Assembly (NCBI GenBank): GCA_026394075.1
Contig: JAPKYX010000285.1
Span: 1-61,831 of the forward strand
Origin: Acidobacteriota bacterium
Lineage (GTDB): Bacteria; Acidobacteriota; Terriglobia; Bryobacterales; Bryobacteraceae
DNA length: 61,831 nt
Reading direction: 5' to 3'
Shown here one piece after another: positions 45,847 through 56,687 of this stretch. The notes below the pieces were generated by a model that saw only the letters and a program-made list of their open reading frames with translations, was not told the origin of the DNA and searched no databases. The position numbers were made by a program, and so were the translations under genes. The stretch's first letter is position 1. Each line of letters starts with the position of its first letter.

Positions 45847-46377
45847 ATGTTTCTTCCCTCGATCGAAAAGCACCGTGGGCCGCAAGTCCCCGGCATCTGG
45901 AATCTGTTGCAGTTCAAGCCCGAGGCCACCAAGCACCTCAATGCCTACACCGAGGCGGTGATGCGCGGGCCGTCGCCCCTGTCGGCGGGACTCCGCGAGT
46001 TGATCGCGGCCTTTACCTCGCAAGGCAACCACTGCGTTTTTTGAACGGGCTGTCATGCCGCGGCCGCGGCGGAATTCCTGGGTCAGGAGTTCGTTGATCA
46101 AGTAATGGGTAGTCACGATGTGGCGGAGCCGGAACGGCTGCTGTTCGACTTTGTCGACCGTGTGAACCGCGTTCCCGCCTCGATTGACGCGTATGACGTC
46201 GAAGTCTTGAAGGCCGTCGGGTGGAGTGAAGAAGCCGTGTATGATGCTCTCACCGTTTGCGCTCTCTTCAACTACTACAATCGCTGGGTGGATGCCTCCG
46301 GCGTCGCCGACATGGGCGAAGATGGCTATCGGGCCGCCGGGAAGCGGATTGCGCAAAATGGATACGCGAAAGGGTAA
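45847..46377 (+). CDS. AhpD-like peroxidase-related protein with in-frame TGA (candidate selenoprotein)
   Basis: One continuous frame of 177 codons interrupted only by TGA at 46042-46044 (codon 66). Start ATG at 45847 with GAGGTG just upstream. Both halves match the peroxidase-related AhpD family: LSAGLRELIAAFTSQGNHC before the TGA, and DVEVLKAVGWSEEAVYDALTVCALFNYYNRWVDASG after it. Reading TGA as Sec gives NHCVFUTGCH, which fits the family's CxxCxxxH redox motif with Sec at the second Cys. A GGU-loop hairpin follows at 46072-46092. AhpD-like selenoproteins are known. The alternative, a nonsense mutation, would have to hit exactly the redox Cys. Likely co-transcribed with the preceding transferase gene. 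Confidence 0.8.
46072..46092 (+). promoter_or_regulatory. candidate bacterial SECIS hairpin
   Basis: Nine pairs (46072-46080 with 46084-46092; one G-T pair) close a GGT loop, within the coding frame. 36 bases separate the TGA from the loop. Known bacterial SECIS elements carry a G in the apical loop (GGU in E. coli fdhF) at a comparable but usually shorter distance. Confidence 0.55.
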
Positions 46378-46390
46378 GCAGGGTAACGAA

Positions 46391-47665
46391 ATGATGATGC
46401 GGACCGGGTTGATCTGCCTGATGATGGCGTCGGCGGCGCTGGCGGAGAAAGTGTCGAACGAGCAGTTGATCGCATTGGCCCAAAAGCGCGCCCCGGAGCT
46501 GGAATCAGCCCTGCGCGACACGCTGGGTGCCGAAGCAATCGTCAAAGGCACAGCAGTCGCCGGCTGGGGCGTTGAGTTTGTGTGGGCGGTGGAAAGCGCG
46601 ACTGATCCCTTGCTGGCCATCAATCTGACGACCCCGTTCAGGGTGAACAAACTGAACGGCAACCTGTGGGTCTATCAGGGCCAACTGCGCGCCGGGACGT
46701 CACACAAATTCCACTGGATCATCAATGGCCAGCCGTTCGGCGGCAAGAATGATCTGGCCGCCTATGGGCCGGAAAGCTACCCGCAACCAGGCGTCGTGCG
46801 CGGCAAGATGCACGGCCCCATTGAGCATGCCTCGAAGATCTACCCGGGCCTGAAGACTAACTACTGGTTCTACGTCCCCGCTCAGCTGGAAGCCGCCACG
46901 CCGGCCCCGGTGATGGTGTGGCAGGACGGCGAAAAGTATTCCGATCACGATAAGCCCGCGCGTCTGGTGCATGTGCTGGACAACCTGACCGCCCAGAAGC
47001 GCATCCCGGCGATGGTGACGGTACTGATCTCGCCCGGCAAGATCGGCGATCGCCCAATGCGGTCTGTGCAGTACGACACCGTGAACGACGACTACGCGCG
47101 GTATCTGCTGGACGAGATTCTGCCCGAAGTAGAGAAGACGCAGAAGCTGCGTAAAGACGGCTACTCGCGCGCCATCGGTGGCGAATCCTCCGGTGCCGTC
47201 TGTGCCTTCACGGCGGCTTGGTTCAAGCCGAACGAGTTCGCGCGGGTCCTGTCCCGCATCGGCACCTACACCAGCATCCAATGGAAACCCAAACTCGAGC
47301 CGAACCGCAGCAGCAGTGATCTCGATGGCGGCAACATCTACCCGTTTGCCCTTCGCAAACAGCCCAAGCGTAACATCCGGGTCTGGTTGTCAGACGGCGC
47401 CGAGGATCTCGAAAACAACCACGGCTCCTGGCCGCTGCAGAACATTCAGATGGCCAACTCACTGAAGATGACCGGCTACGACTACGCGTTCCGCTTCAGC
47501 CTGGGCACGCATTCGACGGCGCACGGCAATGCCGAACTGCCCGAAGCGCTCACCTGGCTGTGGCGCGACTACGACCCGGCCAAGACCTCGCAAGAGTTCA
47601 AAGCGGACCCGAGCGAGAAGGACAAGCCCTACTGGCGCGTGCAGAAGCTCAACCGGGAGCAGTAG
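46391..47665 (+). CDS. secreted esterase of the enterochelin esterase-like family
   Basis: 424 residues from the ATG at 46391, with a signal peptide (about 1-18). An N-terminal Ig-like domain (about 50-135, VEFVWAVESA...LWVYQGQLRAGTSHKFHWIINGQPFGG) precedes an alpha/beta hydrolase with nucleophile Ser in GGESSGAVCAF, an Asp region in WLSDGAEDLENNHGSW and a C-terminal His in STAHGNAELPEALTWLW. Relatives hydrolyse siderophore, feruloyl or carbohydrate esters; the substrate is unknown. It starts 13 bases after the AhpD-like gene. Confidence 0.86.
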   Translation: MMMRTGLICLMMASAALAEKVSNEQLIALAQKRAPELESALRDTLGAEAIVKGTAVAGWGVEFVWAVESATDPLLAINLTTPFRVNKLNGNLWVYQGQLRAGTSHKFHWIINGQPFGGKNDLAAYGPESYPQPGVVRGKMHGPIEHASKIYPGLKTNYWFYVPAQLEAATPAPVMVWQDGEKYSDHDKPARLVHVLDNLTAQKRIPAMVTVLISPGKIGDRPMRSVQYDTVNDDYARYLLDEILPEVEKTQKLRKDGYSRAIGGESSGAVCAFTAAWFKPNEFARVLSRIGTYTSIQWKPKLEPNRSSSDLDGGNIYPFALRKQPKRNIRVWLSDGAEDLENNHGSWPLQNIQMANSLKMTGYDYAFRFSLGTHSTAHGNAELPEALTWLWRDYDPAKTSQEFKADPSEKDKPYWRVQKLNREQ

Positions 47666-47702
47666 GCGAATTGCGGGCCCAAAGCGCTACCCTAAAGGGA
47701 AG

Positions 47703-49015
47703 GTGACCAAACACGACATCCTTCTGGCGCACAAGCAGCACTTGTTTCCGGCTGTCTACCACTTCTTCAAAGAACCGCTGATCCTGGACCATGCTCAGGA
47801 CCAGTATGTGTGGGACATCGACGGCAACCAGTACCTCGACTTTCTGGGCGGCATCGTCACCGTCAGCGTTGGTCACGCGAACAAAGAAGTGAACCGCCGC
47901 GTGCACGAACAGCTGGACAAGCTGGTGCACATCTCGCCTCTGTTCGCGCATGAGCCGCAGGCGGCGCTGGCCGCGCGTCTGGCGGAGATCACTCCCGGCA
48001 AGAGCGGCAACGGGCTGGGCGCGCTCACCAAGAGCTTCTTCTCAAACTCGGGCACCGAAGCCAATGAGATGGCGATCCTGACGGCGCGCTGCTACACCGG
48101 CAATACTGACATCATTGCCCTGCGGCACAGCTATCACGGCCGGTCGGCGCTCACCATGGGCATCACGGGACATGCGCCCTGGAAGCTGGGCCTGTCGCAG
48201 CCGGGCATCGTGCATGCGCACAACGCCTACTGCTACCGCTGCCCGTTTGGTCTCGAATACCCCAGCTGTGAAGTCCGCTGCGCGCAGGACATGGAGGAGC
48301 TGATCCGCACCTCCACCAGCGGCAATGTCGCCGGCTTTATCGCCGAGCCGATCCAGGGCGTGGGCGGCTACATCGTGCCCCCGAAAGAGTATTTCCCGAT
48401 CATCGAAAAGATCGTGCGCAACCACGGCGGTGTCTTCATCTCGGACGAAGTGCAGACCGCCTGGGGCCGCACCGGTGGCAAGTGGTTTGGCATTGAGCAT
48501 TGGGGCGTCGTGCCGGACATCCTTACTTCCGCCAAGGGCCTGGGCAACGGAGCACCGATCGGCCTCACCATGGCGAAGCCCGAAGTGGCCGACGGCATGA
48601 AGGGCTTGACACTGTCCACCTTTGGCGGCAACCCGATCTCCACCACCGCCGGCAAGGCCGTGATCGACTACATCGACGAGCACAACCTGCGCGTCAACGT
48701 GGCCGAAGTGGGTGCCTATCTGCGGGGCAAGTTGGACGAACTGGAGAGAAGCACACGATCATTGGCGAAGTGCGCGGCATGGGCCTGATTCAGGGCATGG
48801 AACTGGTTCGCGACCGGCGCACCAAGGAGCCCGCGGCTGCTGAGACCGTCGAGATGCTGGATGCGATGCGCCAGGAAGGCGTGTTGTGCGGCAAGGGCGG
48901 CCTTTACGGCAATGTCCTGCGAGTGACACCGCCGATGAATATCTCAAAGGCCGATGTCGATCTGTTCGCCGAACGGCTGGACCGCGCCTTTGCCAAACTT
49001 CAAGTAGCAGTATAA
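47703..49015 (+). pseudogene. class-III aminotransferase with a single frameshift
   Basis: A GTG start at 47703 opens a frame matching AGXT2-like/4-aminobutyrate-type PLP aminotransferases: VWDIDGNQYLDFLGGIVTVSVGH, SFFSNSGTEANEMAI, HSYHGRSALTMG, CYRCPFGLEYPSC, FISDEVQTAWGRTG and the PLP Lys in TSAKGLGNGAPIGL. The frame ends early at 48788, but homology continues one base back from 48749 (HTIIGEVRGMGLIQGMELV...LLRVTPPMNIS-like) to the stop at 49015. One base is missing within 48744-48751. The full protein would have about 437 residues. A sequencing error and a real null allele cannot be told apart here. Confidence 0.88.
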
Positions 49016-49017
49016 AA

Positions 49018-49290
49018 ATGGACGAACGTCAGTACTACACCGAATCCCCCACCACCAAGCCGGCGCAGCTGAACTGCACCTGGTGCCGGACCGTGGACAC
49101 TTATGAGATCCGCTGGATGGTCCGCAAAAAGAAGGACAAGTTGCCGGGCGGCGGAGATGAGCGCGACCGCGCCAAGTTCGCCAAAGCCCAAAGCTACATG
49201 GTGCTGCTCGACACGCACGCCCAGTGCAAAAACATGCGCTGCCGGAAACGTTTTGAGATCTCCGGCATCAAGACGATGGCCTTTATCTAG
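49018..49290 (+). CDS. small zinc-ribbon-like protein
   Basis: 90 residues with two cysteine pairs, CTWC (about 20-23) and CKNMRC (about 70-75), arranged like a zinc ribbon, and a basic middle (RKKKDKLPGGGDERDRAKF). There is no signal peptide. It begins three bases after the aminotransferase stop and ends six before serA, so it is probably in the same transcript. No family recognised. Confidence 0.75.
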   Translation: MDERQYYTESPTTKPAQLNCTWCRTVDTYEIRWMVRKKKDKLPGGGDERDRAKFAKAQSYMVLLDTHAQCKNMRCRKRFEISGIKTMAFI

Positions 49291-49295
49291 AACCA

Positions 49296-50534
49296 ATGCT
49301 GAGAACTTCATTTGACAAGAGCAAGATCAAGGTCTTGCTGCTAGAGGGCGTGCACCCGACGGCCGTGGATGCCTTCCGCGCCGACGGCTACACCCAGATT
49401 GAATATCACCAGAAGTCGCTTGCCGAGCCGCAACTGTTGGAAGCGGTTTCCGATGCTTATCTGATCGGAATCCGGTCCGCCACGCACCTGACCGAGCGCG
49501 TCTTCGCCGCCGCCGAAAAATTGATGGCCGTGGGTGCCTTTTGTATCGGCACCAATCAGATTGAGATCGATTCCGCTGTGAGTCGCGGCATCCCGGTCTT
49601 CAACGCGCCATTCTCGAACACGCGTAGCGTGGCGGAACTGGTGCTGGCGGAGATCATCTTCCTGATGCGCGGCATCCCTTACCGCAATGCAACGGCGCAC
49701 CGGGGCGGTTGGATCAAAACGGCCACCGGATCCTTTGAGTGCCGGGGCAAGACGCTGGGCATCATTGGCTACGGACACATCGGCACGCAGGTGGGTCTGC
49801 TGGCGGAGAGCATCGGCATGCAGGTGTTGTTCTACGACATCGATTCGCAGCTTGCGCTCGGCAACGCGCGCCAGGTGCCGACCATGGAGGCTCTGCTTTC
49901 GGCCGCCGACGTGGTGACACTGCATGTGCCGGAGACCTCGCAAACATTCAAGATGATGGGGGCTGAACAGATGGCCCGCATGAAGCCCGGCGCGCGGCTG
50001 ATCAACGCTGCCCGCGGCACGGTGGTGGACATTGAGGCATTGGCCGCAGCGCTCGAATCGAAACAGCTTTCCGGGGCCGCGATCGACGTCTTCCCGGTGG
50101 AGCCCAAGGGCGCTGGCGACGAGTTCCATTCGCCGCTCCGCGGTCTCGATAACGTCATCCTAACGCCGCACATAGGCGGGTCCACCGAGGAAGCGCAGCA
50201 GAACATCGGCGTTGAAGTGGCCGAGAAGCTGATCAAGTATTCCAACAACGGATCCACTCTCAGCGCTGTTAACTTCCCGGAAGTCTCGCTGCCGGAGCAC
50301 CCCAACAAGCACCGCCTCCTGCACGTCCACCGCAACCAGCCGGGCGTCCTGATGGCGGTCAATCAGATCTTCTCTGATGCCCACATCAACGTTGCTGGCC
50401 AATATTTGCAGACCAATCCGGTGATCGGCTACGTGGTGATCGACGTCGAATCAGGCCGCCCCGAAGAGACGCTAGAACTCCGGCGCCGCCTGGATGAAGT
50501 GCCGGGTACGATCCGGACACGCGTGCTGTACTAG
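49296..50534 (+). CDS. serA: D-3-phosphoglycerate dehydrogenase
   Basis: 412 residues, the length of the E. coli-type enzyme with a C-terminal ACT domain. It oxidises 3-phosphoglycerate as the first step of serine synthesis. The start (KIKVLLLEGVHPTAVDAFRADGY), NAD loop (GYGHIGTQVGLLAESIGMQVLFYD), the Arg-Glu-His active-site region (NAARGTVVDIEALA and LTPHIGGSTEEAQ) and the ACT end (HRNQPGVLMAVNQIFSDAHINVAGQYLQTN) are intact. Serine feedback inhibition through the ACT domain is expected from the family. Confidence 0.96.
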   Translation: MLRTSFDKSKIKVLLLEGVHPTAVDAFRADGYTQIEYHQKSLAEPQLLEAVSDAYLIGIRSATHLTERVFAAAEKLMAVGAFCIGTNQIEIDSAVSRGIPVFNAPFSNTRSVAELVLAEIIFLMRGIPYRNATAHRGGWIKTATGSFECRGKTLGIIGYGHIGTQVGLLAESIGMQVLFYDIDSQLALGNARQVPTMEALLSAADVVTLHVPETSQTFKMMGAEQMARMKPGARLINAARGTVVDIEALAAALESKQLSGAAIDVFPVEPKGAGDEFHSPLRGLDNVILTPHIGGSTEEAQQNIGVEVAEKLIKYSNNGSTLSAVNFPEVSLPEHPNKHRLLHVHRNQPGVLMAVNQIFSDAHINVAGQYLQTNPVIGYVVIDVESGRPEETLELRRRLDEVPGTIRTRVLY

Positions 50535-50542
50535 TTGGCGTC
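50531..50542. repeat. 12-bp direct repeat left of the vapBC module
   Basis: CTAGTTGGCGTC at the serA stop recurs exactly at 51281-51292 in the same orientation, just after vapC. Confidence 0.7.
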
Positions 50543-50544
50543 GC

Positions 50545-50565
50545 TGACTAGTCAGACTAGTCTGA
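50545..50565. promoter_or_regulatory. candidate autoregulatory operator of vapBC
   Basis: Two tandem copies of the 8-bp palindrome GACTAGTC, one base apart, within TGACTAGTCAGACTAGTCTGA. They lie 13 bases before the antitoxin ATG, where Phd/VapB-type antitoxins usually bind to repress their own operon. Confidence 0.65.
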
Positions 50566-50577
50566 TACGCTGAAGGC

Positions 50578-50856
50578 ATGGCCTCGCCCACCGCTCCCAA
50601 TACCTGGCAATTGCAAGACGCCAAGGCTCGCTTTAGTGAGCTGTGCAGGCGCGTCTCTTCCGATGGCCCCCAGCGTGTCACCCGGCAGGGTAAGGATGCT
50701 GTCGTGGTGATCTCGGAAGCAGAGTTTGAGCGGCTCTCCGCAGCAGGAACGAAGCCTTCGGGCACGCTGGTGGAGTTTTTCCAGAATTCGCCATGGGCCG
50801 GGGTTGAATTGGATTTGCGGCGCTCCAATGACCTGCCTCGTAAGGTCAAGCTGTGA
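50578..50856 (+). CDS. vapB: Phd/YefM-type antitoxin
   Basis: 92 residues with the Phd fold pattern: TWQLQDAKARFSELCRRVSSDGPQRVTRQGKDAVVVISEAEFERL. The N-terminus binds DNA and the C-terminal tail is expected to wrap the toxin. It overlaps the toxin gene by 4 bases (GTGA). Confidence 0.93.
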   Translation: MASPTAPNTWQLQDAKARFSELCRRVSSDGPQRVTRQGKDAVVVISEAEFERLSAAGTKPSGTLVEFFQNSPWAGVELDLRRSNDLPRKVKL

Positions 50857-51284
50857 CGCGCTATCTCTTGGACACAAACGTTCTATCCGAGCTTCCACGC
50901 CCGCAACCCGACCCCGCAGTCGTGCGCTTCATCGCCAGCATCCCCGAGCGTCAGTTGTTGATCAGCGTACTTTCCCTTGGGGAGATCCGGCGTGGTATCG
51001 AGCGCCTCCCCGTGAGCCGGCGGCGAGTTCAGTTCGAAGCTTGGTTCCAGCATGACTTGATTGAGCGCTTTAAGGACAGGCTGCTCGGCGTCGATTTAGG
51101 GATAGCCGAGGCTTGGGGCCAGCTGTCGGCTGTTCAACTGGAGCGGGGACGTACGCTTCCTGTGGTCGATGGTCTCCTAGCCGCCACCGCGCTATATCAC
51201 GGCCTATCGTTGGTAACCCGGAATGTCCGCGATTTTGATGGGCTGGGCGCGCCCGTCGTTAATCCCTGGAAGCGTTTGGTCTAG
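50853..51284 (+). CDS. vapC: PIN-domain toxin, VapC/FitB type
   Basis: 143 residues from a GTG start. The PIN active site is intact: Asp in YLLDTNVLSE, Glu in LSLGEIRRGI, and Asp in LPVVDGLLAATALYHGLSLVTRNVRDF. The enzyme cleaves RNA with Mg2+, held in check by the upstream antitoxin. The stop codon falls within the right-hand 12-bp repeat. Confidence 0.94.
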   Translation: MTRYLLDTNVLSELPRPQPDPAVVRFIASIPERQLLISVLSLGEIRRGIERLPVSRRRVQFEAWFQHDLIERFKDRLLGVDLGIAEAWGQLSAVQLERGRTLPVVDGLLAATALYHGLSLVTRNVRDFDGLGAPVVNPWKRLV

Positions 51285-51292
51285 TTGGCGTC
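51281..51292. repeat. 12-bp direct repeat right of the vapBC module
   Basis: Exact copy of 50531-50542; it carries the vapC stop on the plus strand and the LysE-family stop on the minus strand. The two copies frame a 738-bp module. Confidence 0.7.
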
Positions 51293-51907
51293 CGCCGCCG
51301 CGACGTAAGCGCCCAGGCCGATCATCACCGCACCGGTGCCTGCGCGCTGCCGCTCACGAGCGCGAACGGAAGACAGCAGCCGCCGGCCGATGGTGCCGGC
51401 AAATACGGCCACCACGATGTCCGCGGCGGTATTCAGCACCACTGAGATCACGCCCAGCACCACAAACTGCGTAAACACTGACCCGGCCCGGGCATCGACA
51501 AACTGGGGGATGAAGGACAGGAAGAAGATGGCCGTCTTGGGGTTGAGGACTTCCGTCACGATGCCCTGGACAAACGCGTTGCCGGTGGGCGCAGCCGCCT
51601 CCACGTCCTGGGCCGCCTCCTTGCGAGTCGCGATCATCCGCACGCCCAAGTAGACCAGGTAAGCCGCGCCGGCATACTTCACTACCGAGAAGGCAATGGC
51701 GGAAGTGGCCAGAATGGCCGATACACCCGCCGCCGCCGCGAAGACATGCACCAGGCCTCCCAGCAGCGTTCCGAAAGACGACAAGATACCCTCGCGCCGT
51801 CCGCCTGCTAGGCTCCGGGCCATCACGTAGAGGATGCCGGGCCCGGGTGTGATCGCCAGCAGCAATGCGGCCGTGAGGAAGAGCGTGAAGCGTGTCGGGT
51901 CAAACAT
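51281..51907 (-). CDS. LysE family amino-acid exporter
   Basis: 208 residues with about six membrane helices. The LysE/RhtB motif appears near the N-terminus (LLAITPGPGILYVMARSLAGGRREGILSSFGTLLGG), with YLVYLGVRM and NPKTAIFFLSFIPQFVD later. It exports amino acids or homoserine-like compounds across the inner membrane. It is convergent with vapC, their stops overlapping by four bases. Confidence 0.92.
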   Translation of the reverse strand: MFDPTRFTLFLTAALLLAITPGPGILYVMARSLAGGRREGILSSFGTLLGGLVHVFAAAAGVSAILATSAIAFSVVKYAGAAYLVYLGVRMIATRKEAAQDVEAAAPTGNAFVQGIVTEVLNPKTAIFFLSFIPQFVDARAGSVFTQFVVLGVISVVLNTAADIVVAVFAGTIGRRLLSSVRARERQRAGTGAVMIGLGAYVAAADAN

Positions 51908-51930
51908 TTCAAGACGGTAGCATAGTGGGG

Positions 51931-52581
51931 ATGAATCCCGCCGACATGACCGCCAAGGTCATCGCCAACCTCCCGGCCAAGACCGGCAAGACTCTGGATG
52001 AGTGGATCGCCATCTACCGCGCCGATGCTCCCCAGGCGAAGAAGGTTGAAGCCCGCCGCTGGTTCAAGACCACTCACGGCATCGGCGGCGTCACCGCTGA
52101 CATCATCATGGGCCGCGCGGAAGGCCGCCCCAGCATGCTGGAAGACGACACCCCGGATGATGCATTGCTCGAAAGCCAGTACGCCGGTTCGCGTGCGCCG
52201 CTGCGCCCCATCTACGACCAGTTGGCCGAGCTCGCTGCCTCACTGGGGGAGGACGTACGCTTCGTCGTGGGCAAGACCCAGGTCACCATCGCCCGCACCC
52301 GGCAGATCGCCATCATCTGGCCGAAGCCGGGCCGGATTGAGCTGGGCCTGGCGCTGCCGGGCGTCGCCGCAGGGGGAAGGCTGGAGCCGGTGAAGGGCGC
52401 CAATGACCGCGACCGCATCCGGGTATTCGTGCGCCTTGAATCGATCGAAGCCATTGATGCTCAAGTGGCCCAATGGTTGCGACAGGCTTATGCGGATGAC
52501 CTGAAGGGGCTGTCGGCCACGGAGTCCGCTGCACTGACCAAGAGCGCGAGGAAGAAGCAGCGGGCCGGTCCCGCGAGCTGA
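51931..52581 (+). CDS. DUF4287/DUF5655-type protein
   Basis: 216 residues from the ATG at 51931. The N-terminal part is DUF4287-like (VIANLPAKTGKTLDEWIAIYRADAP...RWFKTTHGIGGVTADIIMG). The C-terminal part is DUF5655-like (YDQLAELAASLGEDVRFVVGKTQVTIARTRQIAIIWP, ending with a mobile basic tail). Both domains are widespread, cytoplasmic and uncharacterised. An earlier in-frame start at 51892 would overlap the divergent LysE gene. Confidence 0.85.
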   Translation: MNPADMTAKVIANLPAKTGKTLDEWIAIYRADAPQAKKVEARRWFKTTHGIGGVTADIIMGRAEGRPSMLEDDTPDDALLESQYAGSRAPLRPIYDQLAELAASLGEDVRFVVGKTQVTIARTRQIAIIWPKPGRIELGLALPGVAAGGRLEPVKGANDRDRIRVFVRLESIEAIDAQVAQWLRQAYADDLKGLSATESAALTKSARKKQRAGPAS

Positions 52582-52596
52582 AAACCGCCTAGTCAG

Positions 52597-52908
52597 TTAG
52601 TTGCGTCTCCGCAGCAGCGCTGCCATAACGCGTGGACTTCGGCGACCGTGAATCACAGCGATGACCACTAGCGGCCGGTGATCCGGAACATAGGCGATCA
52701 CATACTCACGCACTACCGTAAACCTCAAAGGGCGCGACGTGAGTTGCGGCCGGCGAAAGCCCTGATTCGGGAACACCACCAACATCCTAATGGCGTCGAA
52801 GATTTCGCGAATCACCCTCTCCGCCGCTGCACGGTTGTCGGCGGCGATGTGACTGCGGATTGCTTCCAGGTCGTCGAAAGCTCCGGGGTGGAGCGCGAAG
52901 CCGCTCAT
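52597..52908 (-). CDS. parE: ParE/RelE-type toxin
   Basis: 103 residues with the ParE pattern: HPGAFDDLEAIRSHIAADNRAAAERVIREIFDAI, FPNQGFRRPQL, RFTVVREYVIAYVPDHRPLVVIAVIHGRR. ParE toxins block gyrase, RelE relatives cleave mRNA; which applies is not clear from sequence. It starts three bases after the stop of the antitoxin gene. Confidence 0.9.
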   Translation of the reverse strand: MSGFALHPGAFDDLEAIRSHIAADNRAAAERVIREIFDAIRMLVVFPNQGFRRPQLTSRPLRFTVVREYVIAYVPDHRPLVVIAVIHGRRSPRVMAALLRRRN

Positions 52909-52911
52909 CGT

Positions 52912-53154
52912 CTACCGGGCGTGTTCGATGGCGTTGTGAGTGAGCAACCGCTGAAATGCCTCTTCGCCATCCATCGGAGTGACGTGGCCACCCGCCAAGT
53001 CATCAAAACGGCAATCCAGCATTGCGCGAGTCTGGGCCAATTCATCAAAATAGCTGATGACGGCCTCCTGGATGAGTTCGCCGCTTGGTCGGCCTGTATC
53101 GCGCGACAACTGGTCGAGCTGCGACTGAAGGTCTGGTGGGAAAGAAACTTCCAT
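52912..53154 (-). CDS. ribbon-helix-helix-like antitoxin
   Basis: 80 residues: an N-terminal MEVSFPPDLQSQLDQLSRDTGRPSGELIQEAVISYFDEL resembles a CopG/ParD ribbon-helix-helix, followed by a variable toxin-binding tail. A GGAGG site precedes the ATG. It is the upstream partner of the ParE-type toxin. Confidence 0.85.
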   Translation of the reverse strand: MEVSFPPDLQSQLDQLSRDTGRPSGELIQEAVISYFDELAQTRAMLDCRFDDLAGGHVTPMDGEEAFQRLLTHNAIEHAR

Positions 53155-53190
53155 TTGCCTCCAGGATACTCCTGGCGCTCAGACGGAGTC

Positions 53191-54312
53191 TTAAGGCTTC
53201 GGCGCGGCCGGTGGTGGAGCGCCGTAGGGCCGCGGGAGCGGCTGCGTCAGGTATAGATCAATGTCCTTGGCGGCTTTCGTTTCGACGCCGGGCTTTTGCA
53301 GGAAGCCCAGGTCGCGGAACCAGTCGATGAAGCGGATCTGCCAGGTGCCGAAGGGCATGCCGCTGCGGTCAGTCAGGCCGCCGCTCATGCGGGTGCCGTC
53401 GGGCAGCGGGTCGCCGGGGTGGCGGCCATTGCCGTAAAGGTGCAGTTCGATGTTGGGCACGCCCACGGCCAGCATCGCGGAATAGTATTCGATCGCCCAG
53501 ATCGCATGGATGCGGTCGCCCGATCCGGCGCACATCACAAAAGCGGGCGGCACGTTGCGCGGTATCGCCGGAGCAGTGCGGTTGCGCGCAAAGGGCGATG
53601 GCCCGGGATAGATGATGCCCGCAAAGTCCGGCCGCGACGTGATCCCGGCCAATGGATCAGTGGCATCCGCATGCTGCTTGTCGAACTCCTCAAAGAGCAC
53701 CGCCGCTGGAGCCGCCAGTTCCGCACCGGCCGAAAAACCCATGATGCCGATCTTCTTCGGGTCCAGGTTCCATTCCTTGGCATACGCCCGAACCAGGCGC
53801 ACCGCCTGCAGGGCATCGTGAACGGCGTCCTTCTCCGCGATGTAGCCATCCTTCCGCAGCCGGTTGCGCAGCATCACGGTGTTGACGCCATAGTTGTAGA
53901 AGAACGGCACAAAGTCCGCACTCTCTGAGCCGACATTGAGAGTGTTGTGCCCGCCGCCCGCCGCCAGAATCACCACCGCGCCCGTGTTGATGCCGCGTTC
54001 CACCGGATGGAACTCAATCGAGGGGTTGTGGATGTTGACAATGCTCGCAATGCGCCCCGGCACCACCTGGCTCATGTTGTACTGCTCGGCCTCGCGGACG
54101 CGGTCGGCCTTCAAGAAGGGGGACCCCGCCGGATAGAGCGGCACCACCACGCCACCCGGCAGAATGGCCTGCGGGGCATAGGGAGCGCTCGTTGCCGTAC
54201 CGGGGGCGGGGATGCTCTGGGGCGCGGCGAGGGGTGGGAGTGGGGGGCGTTGGGCGAAACTCAGTAACGTTGTGCCAACAACTGCCAACGACCAACGAAC
54301 GATCCTAATCAT
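53191..54312 (-). CDS. secreted alpha/beta hydrolase, esterase-like
   Basis: 373 residues with a signal peptide (about 1-21). It has the hydrolase-fold oxyanion loop ILAAGGGHNTLN, the nucleophile elbow GFSAGAEL and a C-terminal His in GNGRHPGD. The layout resembles acetylxylan or other polysaccharide esterases (endo-1,4-xylanase-like annotation in databases). A Pro-rich tail ends the protein. It acts outside the cytoplasm; substrate unknown. Confidence 0.85.
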   Translation of the reverse strand: MIRIVRWSLAVVGTTLLSFAQRPPLPPLAAPQSIPAPGTATSAPYAPQAILPGGVVVPLYPAGSPFLKADRVREAEQYNMSQVVPGRIASIVNIHNPSIEFHPVERGINTGAVVILAAGGGHNTLNVGSESADFVPFFYNYGVNTVMLRNRLRKDGYIAEKDAVHDALQAVRLVRAYAKEWNLDPKKIGIMGFSAGAELAAPAAVLFEEFDKQHADATDPLAGITSRPDFAGIIYPGPSPFARNRTAPAIPRNVPPAFVMCAGSGDRIHAIWAIEYYSAMLAVGVPNIELHLYGNGRHPGDPLPDGTRMSGGLTDRSGMPFGTWQIRFIDWFRDLGFLQKPGVETKAAKDIDLYLTQPLPRPYGAPPPAAPKP

Positions 54313-54318
54313 GTTGCT

Positions 54319-56683
<2,365 letters not shown>

Positions 56684-56687
56684 GCTC

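Noticed and set aside
45826-46377. Reading the AhpD-like gene as two independent short proteins or a frameshift pseudogene
   Set aside because: Both parts are in the same phase, so no frameshift exists, and the break falls exactly at the redox Cys position; neither part alone would make the fold.
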